Assembly: GCA_964621215.1 (NCBI GenBank)
Contig: CAZULF010000047.1
Span: 1-16,027 of the forward strand
DNA from: CAZULF01 sp964621215
Lineage (GTDB): Bacteria; Pseudomonadota; Gammaproteobacteria; UBA1113
Length of the DNA stretch: 16,027 bases
Reading direction: 5' to 3'
In this document: positions 6,178 through 13,270 of the stretch, one piece after another
Position numbering within the stretch: position 1 is the first letter of the stretch
Layout of the letters: the number at the start of each line of letters is the position of its first letter
Made by a program: the position numbers and the translations under genes
Notes under the pieces: generated by a model
What the model was told of the DNA's origin: nothing
Databases searched by the model: none
What the model saw: the letters and a program-made list of their open reading frames with translations, nothing else

Positions 6178-7410
6178 ATGGAATGGCAATCCTTTGGATT
6201 TAAAGAAGATCCACTCAACACATCGCCTATTACGAAGCCGACATTGGAGCTTTTTACAGGCCATAATGAAGAGATAAAAATATGCAGTAAAATGCTGACA
6301 GCACGAAATATCCGTATTGTGATAGAGGGAGCCAGGGGAGTTGGAACCACGTCTTTTGCTAATTATCTTCGTTTTAATGCGGAAGCCAAAAAACTGTATT
6401 TTACCCCTAGAACAGAAATTAAAGTCGAACAAGGCTGGCGTTCAGAAACATTGCTTGCGGCGATAATTAGCAATTTCATAAGAGAAATTGAATTGCATCC
6501 TAATAATGAAAAATTAGTGACTGATAAACGATTTGAATCAGCAAAGGCGCTTTCCTCTCGCATCGCAGAAACCTATCGTTCTTTTGGTATTGATGCATTC
6601 GGTTTCGGTGCTAATTATGGTAAGCAAGCGGGTATCGTAACACAACCTCTCATTGTGCCTTCACCTACTTTAGGGCATCATCTTGAAGATTTGGTCGCGC
6701 TAATTCGCGATGCAGGCTACAAAAACGGGGTATTATTACAATTGAACAATCTGGATATTGGTGAAATACATCCGGCAGAAGAAATGAAATATCTATTAAA
6801 TGCGTTACGAGATTACACACAAATTGATGGTACTAGTTGGTTATTTGTCGGTGATCTGGGTCTTAGAAAATTTATAGCACAGCAAGTGGATCGCTTAGAT
6901 GATATTATTTCTTATGAAGTTCAAATTAACCCCTTGCCAGTTTCCGATCTTACTAAAATGATTGAAAAACGAGTACAATTTTATCGTGAGTCAGACAAAG
7001 TAGAATTACCCATAGATCAAGCAGTCATTTATTACCTTTACCAAATAACTAAAGGACGATTAAGATATGTTTTCGGACTTTTGTCTCGTCTTATGAGTCG
7101 ACTTTATGTTGGTGATTTAACTGATAAAGTCACATTGGATATTGCGAAACCAATGTTAATGAAACTAGGTCAAGACAGAGTACGACGTTCGGATATTACA
7201 CTAACAGAAGAAGAAGTATTACAATTACTTGTTACATATCCTAGTGCAACATCTGCTATGATGACAAAACAGTTAAATAAAACTTCGCAATATATAGGTC
7301 GCGTATTAAGCAATCTTGTGGCTAAAGGGTTAGTTTCATCCCACAAAGAAGGTCGGGATCATATTTACACTGCATCTATCGATGCAGTGATTGCTTATAC
7401 GGCTTACTAG
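6178..7410 (+). CDS. ORC/Cdc6-like P-loop ATPase with C-terminal winged helix-turn-helix
   Basis: From the ATG at 6178 (GAGAAGG 10 nt upstream) the protein has 410 residues. A TTG further upstream at 6112 is in frame but coincides with the predicted -35, so it is rejected. Residues 1-30 (FGFKEDPLNTSPI..LFTGHNEEI) match the entry of AAA/STAND ATPases of the FxDPF/F-x-GR-x-x-E type. The P-loop is GARGVGTTSF at 51-60, with Thr57 where Walker A Lys is expected. VLLQLNNLD (185-193) fills the Walker B place without a clear Asp-Glu pair. WLFVGDLGLR (221-230) resembles sensor 1, and ITKGRLRYVFGLLSRL (290-305) resembles the sensor 2/lid helix of ORC1-like proteins. A MarR-like winged helix covers about 343-398 (TEEEVLQLLVTYPSATSAMM..YIGRVLSNLVAKGLV), followed by a wing with EGRDHIY. 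This looks like a DNA-binding regulator or a replication-initiator-like protein. Nucleotide hydrolysis is doubtful given the changed motifs. No named function can be given. Confidence 0.75.
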   Translation: MEWQSFGFKEDPLNTSPITKPTLELFTGHNEEIKICSKMLTARNIRIVIEGARGVGTTSFANYLRFNAEAKKLYFTPRTEIKVEQGWRSETLLAAIISNFIREIELHPNNEKLVTDKRFESAKALSSRIAETYRSFGIDAFGFGANYGKQAGIVTQPLIVPSPTLGHHLEDLVALIRDAGYKNGVLLQLNNLDIGEIHPAEEMKYLLNALRDYTQIDGTSWLFVGDLGLRKFIAQQVDRLDDIISYEVQINPLPVSDLTKMIEKRVQFYRESDKVELPIDQAVIYYLYQITKGRLRYVFGLLSRLMSRLYVGDLTDKVTLDIAKPMLMKLGQDRVRRSDITLTEEEVLQLLVTYPSATSAMMTKQLNKTSQYIGRVLSNLVAKGLVSSHKEGRDHIYTASIDAVIAYTAY

Positions 7411-7448
7411 GATAGTAAGGTTAAAGTGGTGGAAGCCAAGACTTATTG

Positions 7449-7460
7449 CACAAATTTGTG
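7449..7460. other. 12-bp perfect palindrome between convergent ATPase and lptB genes
   Basis: CACAAATTTGTG at 7449-7460 is self-complementary with no spacer, lying between the stop codons of the two convergent genes. It is too short of G/C and has no T-tract, so a terminator role is weak; chance is possible in AT-rich DNA. Nothing else is seen in the 69-bp gap. Confidence 0.25.
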
Positions 7461-7479
7461 AGCTGAATCCTGACTATTC

Positions 7480-8205
7480 TTACAAACTAAACTCTTCGCC
7501 CAGATAGACTTCGCGGACTTGTTTATTCTCTAGAATGGCCTGTGGCGAGCCCTCGCAGATAATACGTCCTTGGTTGACGATGTAACCGCGTTCGCAGATG
7601 TCTAAGGTTTCGCGCACGTTGTGGTCGGTGATGAGGACGCCGATGCCGCGGTCGCGTAAATGACTGATGATGCGTTTAATGTCGATGACGGAAATGGGAT
7701 CCACGCCCGCGAAAGGTTCATCGAGTAAGATAAATTTAGGTTCAGTCGCTAACGCGCGGGCGATTTCCACACGGCGGCGTTCACCGCCGGATAAGCTGAT
7801 GCCCAAACTGTCACGGATGTGATTAATATGAAACTCATGTAATAAGTCATTTAATTTTTCTTGTCGTTGTGCTTTATTTAATTCAGGACGTAACTGCAAA
7901 ATCGCCATAATATTATTGGCGACAGTGAGTTTGCGAAATACAGAGGCTTCTTGGGGCAAATAACCGATACCACGACGAGCCCGTTCGTGCATGGCGAGTT
8001 GCGTAATATCTTGCCCATCTAGGGAAATAGTACCGCCTTCACTTTTGACTAAGCCAACAATCATATAAAAGCTAGTCGTTTTCCCCGCACCGTTGGGACC
8101 TAATAGTCCTACAATTTCGCCGCTGGAAATGGTTAAAGACACTTCTTTAACAACTTGACGGCCTTTATACGTTTTAGACAAATTATTTGCGATTAATTTA
8201 GACAT
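7480..8205 (-). CDS. lptB: LPS export ABC transporter ATP-binding protein LptB
   Basis: The 241-residue ATPase has GPNGAGKTT (36-44) as Walker A, the Q-loop in LPQEASVF, the LSGGERRR signature (138-145), ILLDEPFAGVDP as Walker B with catalytic Glu163, and switch His195. These numbers match the E. coli protein, and the EASVFRKLTV and EPFAGVDPISV segments are typical of LptB. LptB powers LptFG in the inner membrane, which extracts LPS and passes it along the LptC-LptA-LptD bridge to the cell surface. The start overlaps the lptA stop region by one base, so translation is probably coupled. It is the last gene of the kdsD-kdsC-lptC-lptA-lptB unit. In E. coli and relatives rpoN and hpf follow, but here the neighbour is the convergent ATPase/wHTH gene. 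Confidence 0.96.
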   Translation of the reverse strand: MSKLIANNLSKTYKGRQVVKEVSLTISSGEIVGLLGPNGAGKTTSFYMIVGLVKSEGGTISLDGQDITQLAMHERARRGIGYLPQEASVFRKLTVANNIMAILQLRPELNKAQRQEKLNDLLHEFHINHIRDSLGISLSGGERRRVEIARALATEPKFILLDEPFAGVDPISVIDIKRIISHLRDRGIGVLITDHNVRETLDICERGYIVNQGRIICEGSPQAILENKQVREVYLGEEFSL

Positions 8206-8894
8206 TACTTTGAGGCCTCTAATTTATTCGGTTGTATGATAATTTCAGTCCGACCCTTACTTTTTTGACTATCAGTTTTAGTCACCAATAATTGTTTTTC
8301 TAAGTCATATTCTAAATGCGGACCGGCGATGGAATTTTCACCCTGAGTCACATGCGCATTACCCAATAATATAACATAGTGCTTTTGTGGGTAATATTCG
8401 ATAGTTTCTGCCGTAGCGACCAGGGGTGGTTTACCCACATCGGTCATACTTTCATACGTAGCAATATTTCCAGCTTTACCCACTGCAATAGCTTTTACTA
8501 CGTGGCTCTTTTCATCACTATACGTGGTGAGTTTATCTGCAGTGACGTGAGTCGAACCATGATCAATTTTCACATCACCGGTGAAAATGGAAATGCCTGT
8601 TTCTTTATTTAATTCCGCCGTATTGGATGCAATAAATAATTTTGCGTTTTTGTCACTGGGCAATTCAGCTATCGCGAGCATAGGGAAAATTAAAATAGAG
8701 AATAATACAGCGCTGAAGGCAATTCTCGTCGTCCCGCGATTTATTCGCGGGATCCAGGGTATGTCGATGCGTTCTGGATCCCGCGGACAAGCTGCGGGAC
8801 GACGGTTTCTTCGGTAAAATAGGTTTTTTGTTTGGTGCAGAGACCAAAAAAAATCATTTCTAAAGGGGTTTATTTTTTGCTTTGCTAGCATCAT
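8205..8894 (-). CDS. lptA: Periplasmic LPS-bridge protein LptA with an in-frame repeat-encoded N-terminal insertion
   Basis: Mature LptA is clear: ASNTAELNKETGISIFTGDV, then DHGSTHVTADKL, AETIEYYPQKHYVILLGNAHVTQGENSIAG and a C-terminal TEIIIQPNK, the beta-jellyroll repeats that carry LPS through the periplasm. The ATG at 8894 follows GGGGAG (8903-8898) by 3 nt and a second ATG (8891) by 6 nt; an ATG at 8924 is in frame but has no such site. The signal peptide hydrophobic core (IAFSAVLFSILIFPMLAIA) begins only near residue 58, because a 78-bp palindromic repeat (8727-8804) adds exactly 26 codons at residues 31-56. Removing it would join a Tyr-Arg-Arg-Asn segment directly to Arg-Ile-Ala-Phe-Ser, a normal basic n-region. 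The gene overlaps the end of lptC by 35 bp and lptB by one base. No start codon lies between the repeat and the hydrophobic core, so the repeat must be translated. Confidence 0.9.
   Translation of the reverse strand: MMLAKQKINPFRNDFFWSLHQTKNLFYRRNRRPAACPRDPERIDIPWIPRINRGTTRIAFSAVLFSILIFPMLAIAELPSDKNAKLFIASNTAELNKETGISIFTGDVKIDHGSTHVTADKLTTYSDEKSHVVKAIAVGKAGNIATYESMTDVGKPPLVATAETIEYYPQKHYVILLGNAHVTQGENSIAGPHLEYDLEKQLLVTKTDSQKSKGRTEIIIQPNKLEASK
8727..8804. repeat. 78-bp palindromic repeat inside the lptA coding region
   Basis: Two 31-bp arms (8727-8757 and 8774-8804) are reverse complements except for an internal block of about 8 bp, around a 16-bp centre. Each arm is itself a small hairpin (CCCGC...GCGGG), so the RNA could fold as a two-armed structure. 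Both arms carry GGATCC flanked by CCGCG and end with CGTCGT/ACGACG. This is the style of REP-like or Rickettsia-palindromic-element-like repeats. The length is divisible by three, it begins at a codon boundary of lptA, and the frame contains no stop. Confidence 0.88.
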
Positions 8895-9462
8895 ATTCTC
8901 CCCGCGCTTGATTGAGTAACTCAACTCGCTTCTCCTTGAAATAAATTTTCATTCCGACGGAATGCACTACCAATCCTGGTTCGATGAATGTCACAGGTTC
9001 ATCTGTTTCTGCATAATTCTGACTAGGATAGACAATCAAGCGTGAAGTAGTAATGCGCGTGTCATTATTCATTGCGCCCTCGGGCTCATGAATATTGACA
9101 TCGTCCCATAAAATTAATTTTTTAGTACCATGTATCGACTGTCCATGATTGGCGGTAATATCCCACGGTTGTTTTTCTGTAGCAGAATAGGAAATGATAT
9201 GAGGTTTATCATAGAACGCGGTATCATCTTTAGCATAATGTACGATTTCGGATGAGATAAATTTATTATGTAATTTGCCGGTGTTGTCCGTTTCAATAGC
9301 AACAACATCATGAGCGATAAAATCAGGTAGGGAATCATTTTTTGATGATACAAAGGTTGTTTGTTGGGTTTGTTTTAATAACCAACCAGTATAAACGACA
9401 AGAAGAAATAGTGCGCCAATGATGACAAGGTTCCAGCCACTAATTCGCAATGAGCCGATCAT
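8860..9462 (-). CDS. lptC: LPS export protein LptC
   Basis: This is a bitopic inner-membrane protein of 200 residues. The N-terminus (IGSLRISGWNLVIIGALFLLVVYTGWLLKQ) is a short cytoplasmic piece and one membrane helix. The rest is a periplasmic LptA/LptC-type fold, with LPDFIAHDVVAIETDNTGKLHNKFISSEIVHY and IHGTKKLILWDDVNIHEP as its typical strands. LptC receives LPS from LptFG and hands it to LptA. I chose the ATG at 9462, which overlaps the kdsC stop as TGATG; a TTG one codon upstream (9465) is the alternative. AAAGG lies about 11 nt before the ATG. The 3' end overlaps lptA. Family identity is strong from both sequence and position in the operon. Confidence 0.93.
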   Translation of the reverse strand: MIGSLRISGWNLVIIGALFLLVVYTGWLLKQTQQTTFVSSKNDSLPDFIAHDVVAIETDNTGKLHNKFISSEIVHYAKDDTAFYDKPHIISYSATEKQPWDITANHGQSIHGTKKLILWDDVNIHEPEGAMNNDTRITTSRLIVYPSQNYAETDEPVTFIEPGLVVHSVGMKIYFKEKRVELLNQARGEYDASKAKNKPL

Positions 9463-9998
9463 CAACGTAAAAACCTTTCTTCAATCGCGGGCCATAATCC
9501 ATGTGCTTTTAAAATTAAATCACACACTTCTCGCACAGCGCCCTGACCACCTGCGGTAGGGGTTTGCCAATCGGCATGTTGTTTCACTAAAAAAGTGGCA
9601 TTGGCTACGGCAACGCCTAAACCTACTCGTTTAATTAATGGCAAATCGGGTAAATCATCGCCGACATGGGCTACTTCATCAGGATGTAATTTTAATTGTG
9701 TTAATAGTTCTTCGAAAGCACTTAATTTGTCAAATTGCCCTTGATACACAAATGGAATTTTTAAATCTTTCATTCTTTTTGTCACCAAGGGAGAATTACG
9801 TCCAGTAATCACAGCCACGTGTAAATTATTTTCAAGTAATAATTGAATGCCTAAACCATCTTGCACATGAAACGCTTTAATTTCTTCACCACCATCAGTA
9901 ACAATGATTTGTCCATCGGATAAAACACCATCAACATCAAGAATTAATAATTTAACGCGTTTAGCTTTGCTCATTAGAGTCGGGCAGTGTTTTGACAT
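9462..9998 (-). CDS. kdsC: 3-deoxy-D-manno-octulosonate 8-phosphate phosphatase KdsC
   Basis: This 178-residue HAD-family phosphatase hydrolyses Kdo-8-phosphate to Kdo in the cytoplasm, the third step of Kdo synthesis for lipid A-core. It has the DVDGV motif with nucleophile Asp21 and Asp23, TGR at 65-67, Lys91 in the FDKLSAF segment, and GDDLPD at 113-118 for Mg binding. It lacks a large cap domain, as usual for KdsC, which is a tetramer. The C-terminal GGQGAVREVCDLIL segment is diagnostic for the family. The start at 9998 is 2 nt after the kdsD stop, with AGGAG 10 nt upstream, inside the end of kdsD. A second Met at residue 9 exists but the first fits the ribosome site better. Confidence 0.96.
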   Translation of the reverse strand: MSKHCPTLMSKAKRVKLLILDVDGVLSDGQIIVTDGGEEIKAFHVQDGLGIQLLLENNLHVAVITGRNSPLVTKRMKDLKIPFVYQGQFDKLSAFEELLTQLKLHPDEVAHVGDDLPDLPLIKRVGLGVAVANATFLVKQHADWQTPTAGGQGAVREVCDLILKAHGLWPAIEERFLR

Positions 9999-10000
9999 GA

Positions 10001-10987
10001 TTAAATCACTCCTGCGCGGAGTAAGTCATGTAGATGTACTATGCCAACAAGTTGTTGCTGATCATTGGTTACAACCAGCGAGGTAATCTTAAACTCTTGC
10101 ATCATACGCAAACCTTCTGCGGCTAATAAATTAGGTGCTATGGTTTTACTATTGCGAGTCATGACATCACTTATACCTATATTTTGCAAATTTTCACCAC
10201 GATCCAGTGTGCGACGTAAATCACCATCGGTAAAAATGCCCAGCAGTCTGTTATGTTCATCAACAATGGTGGTCATGCCCAAACGTTTACGCGTAACTTC
10301 AACTAACGCTTCGCTCACAGTGATATCAGGAGATACTCGCGGCACATCATCACCTTGATGCATGACATCTGCCACGTGTAATAATAAACGTCGACCTAAA
10401 TTTCCGCCGGGATGTGCCATAGCAAAATCTTCGGCAGTAAATCCACGAGCTTGTAATAACGCGATAGCCAATGCATCGCCCATCACTAATGTTGCTGTCG
10501 TGCTACTAGTTGGTGCTAAACCTAGCGGACAGGCTTCTTGTTGAATGCTGATATCGATATTGATCGTTGCTGCTTGAGCGATAGTCGATCGGTTATTACC
10601 ACATAGAGTGATCAAGGGAATACCCAACCGTTTAATCAAAGGCAAAATAAACACGACCTCATTGGTTTCACCAGAATACGATAAGGCTAAAACCACGTCT
10701 TTGCTGGTAATCATGCCCATATCACCATGACTTGCTTCACCAGGATGGACAAAAAAAGCAGGAGTACCAGTGCTGGCCAATGTTGCAGCTACTTTATTGC
10801 CAATATGCCCTGATTTACCCATACCAATAACAACAATACGGCCCTGGCAAGCGAGCAGATATTCGCAGGCTTTGGCGAAATCTGCATTAATACGCTCGCT
10901 TAATGCATTAACCGCCTTTGCTTCAATTGCAATCACTTCTTTGCCAAGTGCACAAAATCTGGTAATGTTGTCGTCTTTTGATTGCAT
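10001..10987 (-). CDS. kdsD: Arabinose-5-phosphate isomerase KdsD
   Basis: The 328-residue enzyme converts ribulose-5-phosphate to arabinose-5-phosphate, the first step to Kdo. The SIS domain (about 40-200) carries GMGKSGHIGNKVAATLASTG, PGEASHGD, SYSGETNE and AHPGGNLGRRLL; Lys58, Glu110, Glu151 and His192 correspond, one residue lower, to Lys59, Glu111, Glu152 and His193 reported as important in E. coli KdsD. Two CBS domains follow (about 207-262 and 273-328: VADVMHQGDDVP and ISDVMTRNSKTIAP). GGAG 5 nt before the ATG at 10987 fixes the start. It is first in the kds-lpt unit and divergent from mlaF; yrbG, its neighbour in E. coli, is missing. Confidence 0.96.
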   Translation of the reverse strand: MQSKDDNITRFCALGKEVIAIEAKAVNALSERINADFAKACEYLLACQGRIVVIGMGKSGHIGNKVAATLASTGTPAFFVHPGEASHGDMGMITSKDVVLALSYSGETNEVVFILPLIKRLGIPLITLCGNNRSTIAQAATINIDISIQQEACPLGLAPTSSTTATLVMGDALAIALLQARGFTAEDFAMAHPGGNLGRRLLLHVADVMHQGDDVPRVSPDITVSEALVEVTRKRLGMTTIVDEHNRLLGIFTDGDLRRTLDRGENLQNIGISDVMTRNSKTIAPNLLAAEGLRMMQEFKITSLVVTNDQQQLVGIVHLHDLLRAGVI

Positions 10988-11104
10988 AGGTGCTCCAATT
11001 TGAGACTTTACCCCCTCTTCTTTAAGAAGCAGAAGGGTAGCATTTGCTGTAATCTAGCCTAAACTTAAAATTCATGAGTAGTAAGTGTAAGGGAATATTG
11101 ATAA
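10988..11104. promoter_or_regulatory. Divergent promoter region of the kdsD-lpt and mla-murA operons, with imperfect palindrome
   Basis: These 117 bp must hold promoters for both operons. A dyad CTTCTT-T-AAGAAG at 11017-11029 is flanked by TACCC (11009-11013) and GGGTA (11035-11039), together an imperfect 31-nt palindrome about midway between the two start codons. It could be an operator or hairpin. I do not see -10/-35 pairs good enough to name. Confidence 0.4.
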
Positions 11105-11920
11105 GTGAGCAACAATAATACTTCGCCACTGGTAAAAATCCAGAATCTGACCTTTAAACGAGGCAATCGTATCATTTTTAATGATATCAGCCTCGAGATT
11201 CCGCGTGGAAAAATTACAGCAGTGATGGGCCCGAGCGGTACGGGTAAAACCACATTATTACAACTTATTGGTGGCCAATTAAAACCGCAATCAGGTTCTA
11301 TTGAAGTGGATGGTCAAATAATTAGCAAAATGAACCGCCAGCAACTTTATGCTGTGCGCCGTGATATGGGGCTTTTATACCAAAGCGGAGCGTTATTTAC
11401 TGATTTGGATGTGTATGAAAATGTGGCCTTTCCTCTGCGAGAACATACCAAACTAAGCGATTCCATGATTCATGATCTTGTGCTGTTGAAATTAGAGGCG
11501 GTTGGCTTACGTGGTGCTCGGCATTTGATGCCGCACCAGCTTTCAGGGGGAATGGCGCGCCGTGTCGCTTTGGCACGTGCTTTGGCGTTGGATCCACAGC
11601 TAATTATGTATGATGAACCTTTCACCGGCCAGGATCCTATTTCCATGGGCGTATTGGTGCGTCTTGTGAAAAAACTGAATGAAGTATTGAGTATTACCAC
11701 CATCATCGTTTCGCATGATGTGCCAGAAACGTCTAGTATTGCCGATTATATTTACTTATTAGCGGATGGGAAAGTGGTTGGACAAGGTACGCCAGCAGAA
11801 TTAAAAACCAGCGATAATGCCTATGTAGAGCAATTTATGCATGGTTTACCTGACGGTGCAGTACCCTTTCATTATCCAGCATCGACATTTTTTAATGATA
11901 TTTTGGAGATTGAGACATGA
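11105..11920 (+). CDS. mlaF: Phospholipid ABC transporter ATP-binding protein MlaF
   Basis: The 271-residue ATPase starts at a GTG (11105), with AAGGGA about 11 nt upstream. Walker A is GPSGTGKTT (42-50, Lys48), the Q-loop LLYQSGALFTDLDVYENVAF is typical for MlaF, the signature is LSGGMARR (146-153), Walker B is LIMYDEPF with Glu171, and the switch is His204. LSGGMARRVALARA and YDEPFTGQDPIS separate it from LptB-like ATPases. It works with MlaE, MlaD and MlaB in the inner membrane to move phospholipids between the membranes and keep the outer membrane asymmetric. A C-terminal tail of about 25 residues (GAVPFHYPASTFFNDI..) matches the MlaF extension that contacts the partner subunit. The stop overlaps the mlaE start as ATGA. 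Confidence 0.96.
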   Translation: MSNNNTSPLVKIQNLTFKRGNRIIFNDISLEIPRGKITAVMGPSGTGKTTLLQLIGGQLKPQSGSIEVDGQIISKMNRQQLYAVRRDMGLLYQSGALFTDLDVYENVAFPLREHTKLSDSMIHDLVLLKLEAVGLRGARHLMPHQLSGGMARRVALARALALDPQLIMYDEPFTGQDPISMGVLVRLVKKLNEVLSITTIIVSHDVPETSSIADYIYLLADGKVVGQGTPAELKTSDNAYVEQFMHGLPDGAVPFHYPASTFFNDILEIET

Positions 11921-12723
11921 TTTCCCGTGTTTTTAATCAAATTGGGGATCGCATCGGCGAGCTAGGGCGTGTTGGTTTAGATGTTTGTCAGCAAACCGGT
12001 GATGCCGGTATTTTTCTGGCCCGAACGGTGTGCCGCAAACCTCATTGGCGTAAAAGTTTTCCCTTACTTCTACGTCAAATCTATAGCATTGGTGTTTTAT
12101 CCTTACCGATTATTTTGGTGGCCGGTATGTTTATCGGTATGGTGGTGGCCTTACAAGGGTTCAATGTGTTAAACAAATTCAGCGCTATTGATGAATTAGG
12201 CCAAATGGTGGCATTAAGCGTGGTACGCGAATTAGGCCCAGTGGTGACAGCCTTGTTATTTGCGGGTCGTGCCGGTTCGGCATTGACGGCCGAAATTGGT
12301 TTAATGAAAGCAACTGAACAGTTATCCAGCATGGAAATGATGGGAGTTGATCCTTTAGGACATGTGATTTCACCGCGATTTTGGGCGGGTGCTATTTCTA
12401 TGCCATTACTGGTTATTATCTTTTGTGCCATCGCGATCATCGGCGGACATTTAGTGGGTGTGAGCTGGCTCGGTGTTGACGGCGGTGCTTTTTGGAATAA
12501 TATGCGAGAATCCGTTGATTTTCACGTTGATGTCGTGAATGGCATTATTAAGGGCATGGTTTTTGGTGTGGTAGTGACGTGGATTGCGGTATTTCAAGGA
12601 TATACTGCCATTCCCACCGCCGAAGGAATTTCGCGTGCAACAACACGTTCCGTGGTGTACGCTTCGCTAGCTGTTTTAGGCCTAGATTTTATATTGACTG
12701 CAGTGATGATGGGGGGATGGTAA
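11917..12723 (+). CDS. mlaE: Phospholipid ABC transporter permease MlaE
   Basis: The 268-residue membrane protein has the MlaE/YrbE family layout: an N-terminal amphipathic stretch, then hydrophobic segments beginning IYSIGVLSLPIILVAGMFIGMVVALQGF. The conserved ELGPVVTALLFAGRAGSALTAEIGLMKATEQLSSMEMMGVDP cytoplasmic coupling region contacts MlaF. VVTWIAVFQGY and the TTRSVV segment near the end are also typical. It forms the dimeric core of the MlaFEDB complex. The ATG overlaps the mlaF stop and the stop is one base before the mlaD TTG start, indicating tight coupling. Nothing unusual is seen. Confidence 0.96.
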   Translation: MISRVFNQIGDRIGELGRVGLDVCQQTGDAGIFLARTVCRKPHWRKSFPLLLRQIYSIGVLSLPIILVAGMFIGMVVALQGFNVLNKFSAIDELGQMVALSVVRELGPVVTALLFAGRAGSALTAEIGLMKATEQLSSMEMMGVDPLGHVISPRFWAGAISMPLLVIIFCAIAIIGGHLVGVSWLGVDGGAFWNNMRESVDFHVDVVNGIIKGMVFGVVVTWIAVFQGYTAIPTAEGISRATTRSVVYASLAVLGLDFILTAVMMGGW

Positions 12724-12724
12724 A

Positions 12725-13210
12725 TTGAATACAAACAAGTGGATAGAAATGTTCGTTGGCATTTTTATGATTGCAGCGATAGTTAGTATGTCATTATTGG
12801 CATTCAAAGTGAGTAGCTTCAGTAACATGAGTGAAAAAAAGAGTTATGAAGTGATGGCTGAATTTGACAATATTGGTAGCTTAAAGCCACGTGCAGCTGT
12901 AACAGTAGCGGGTGTCAAAATAGGGCAAGTGTCGAATGTAAAATTAGATCCTACCAATTATAAAGCGCTAGTGACCATACGATTAAATGAGAATCACAGC
13001 AATATTCCGACTGATTCCGCAGCGAGTATTGTGACTGCAGGAATTTTAGGCTCAAATTATATTGCTATTTCTCCCGGTTTTGACGAGCAATTTCTCAAAA
13101 ATGGCGATAGAATTCAAGAAACTCATCCCGCTTTGATTCTGGAAGAGATGATAGGTCAGCTATTATTTAGCATGAAAAAAGATGATGGGGACAAGAAAGA
13201 GCAAATATAA
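12725..13210 (+). CDS. mlaD: Phospholipid-binding MCE-domain protein MlaD
   Basis: This 161-residue protein has one N-terminal membrane helix (about 8-28, FVGIFMIAAIVSMSLLAFKV) and a single MCE domain (about 40-118: YEVMAEFDNIGSLKPRAAVTVAGVKIGQV..AGILGSNYIAISPG). Six copies form the periplasmic ring on MlaE that passes phospholipid to or from MlaC. The start is a TTG at 12725, with the run GGGGGATGG ending 4 nt before it; the translated N-terminus MNTNKWIEMFVGIFM fits the family. A charged tail (KKDDGDKKEQ) ends the protein. One base separates it from mlaE. Confidence 0.95.
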   Translation: MNTNKWIEMFVGIFMIAAIVSMSLLAFKVSSFSNMSEKKSYEVMAEFDNIGSLKPRAAVTVAGVKIGQVSNVKLDPTNYKALVTIRLNENHSNIPTDSAASIVTAGILGSNYIAISPGFDEQFLKNGDRIQETHPALILEEMIGQLLFSMKKDDGDKKEQI

Positions 13211-13217
13211 ATTAATA

Positions 13218-13254
13218 TGTAGCCTGGATTCCGCTTCGCTTCATCCAGGCTACA
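13218..13254. repeat. Hairpin repeat between mlaD and mlaC
   Basis: TGTAGCCTGGAT (13218-13229) and ATCCAGGCTACA (13243-13254) are perfect 12-bp arms with a 13-nt loop. The right arm ends 3 nt before the GAGGAG ribosome site of mlaC. A decayed relative with the same left arm stands after murA at 15856-15889. The element fills almost all of the intergenic space in an otherwise closely packed operon. Confidence 0.8.
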
Positions 13255-13270
13255 ATTGAGGAGCAAAACT

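Noticed and set aside
8581..8847. Overlapping ORFs on both strands through the lptA repeat region
   Set aside because: They are products of the symmetric GC-rich repeat and do not resemble known proteins; the lptA frame explains the region.
12081..12440. 119-codon minus-strand ORF opposite mlaE
   Set aside because: It is a shadow of the strongly conserved mlaE gene, with no ribosome site and no family resemblance.
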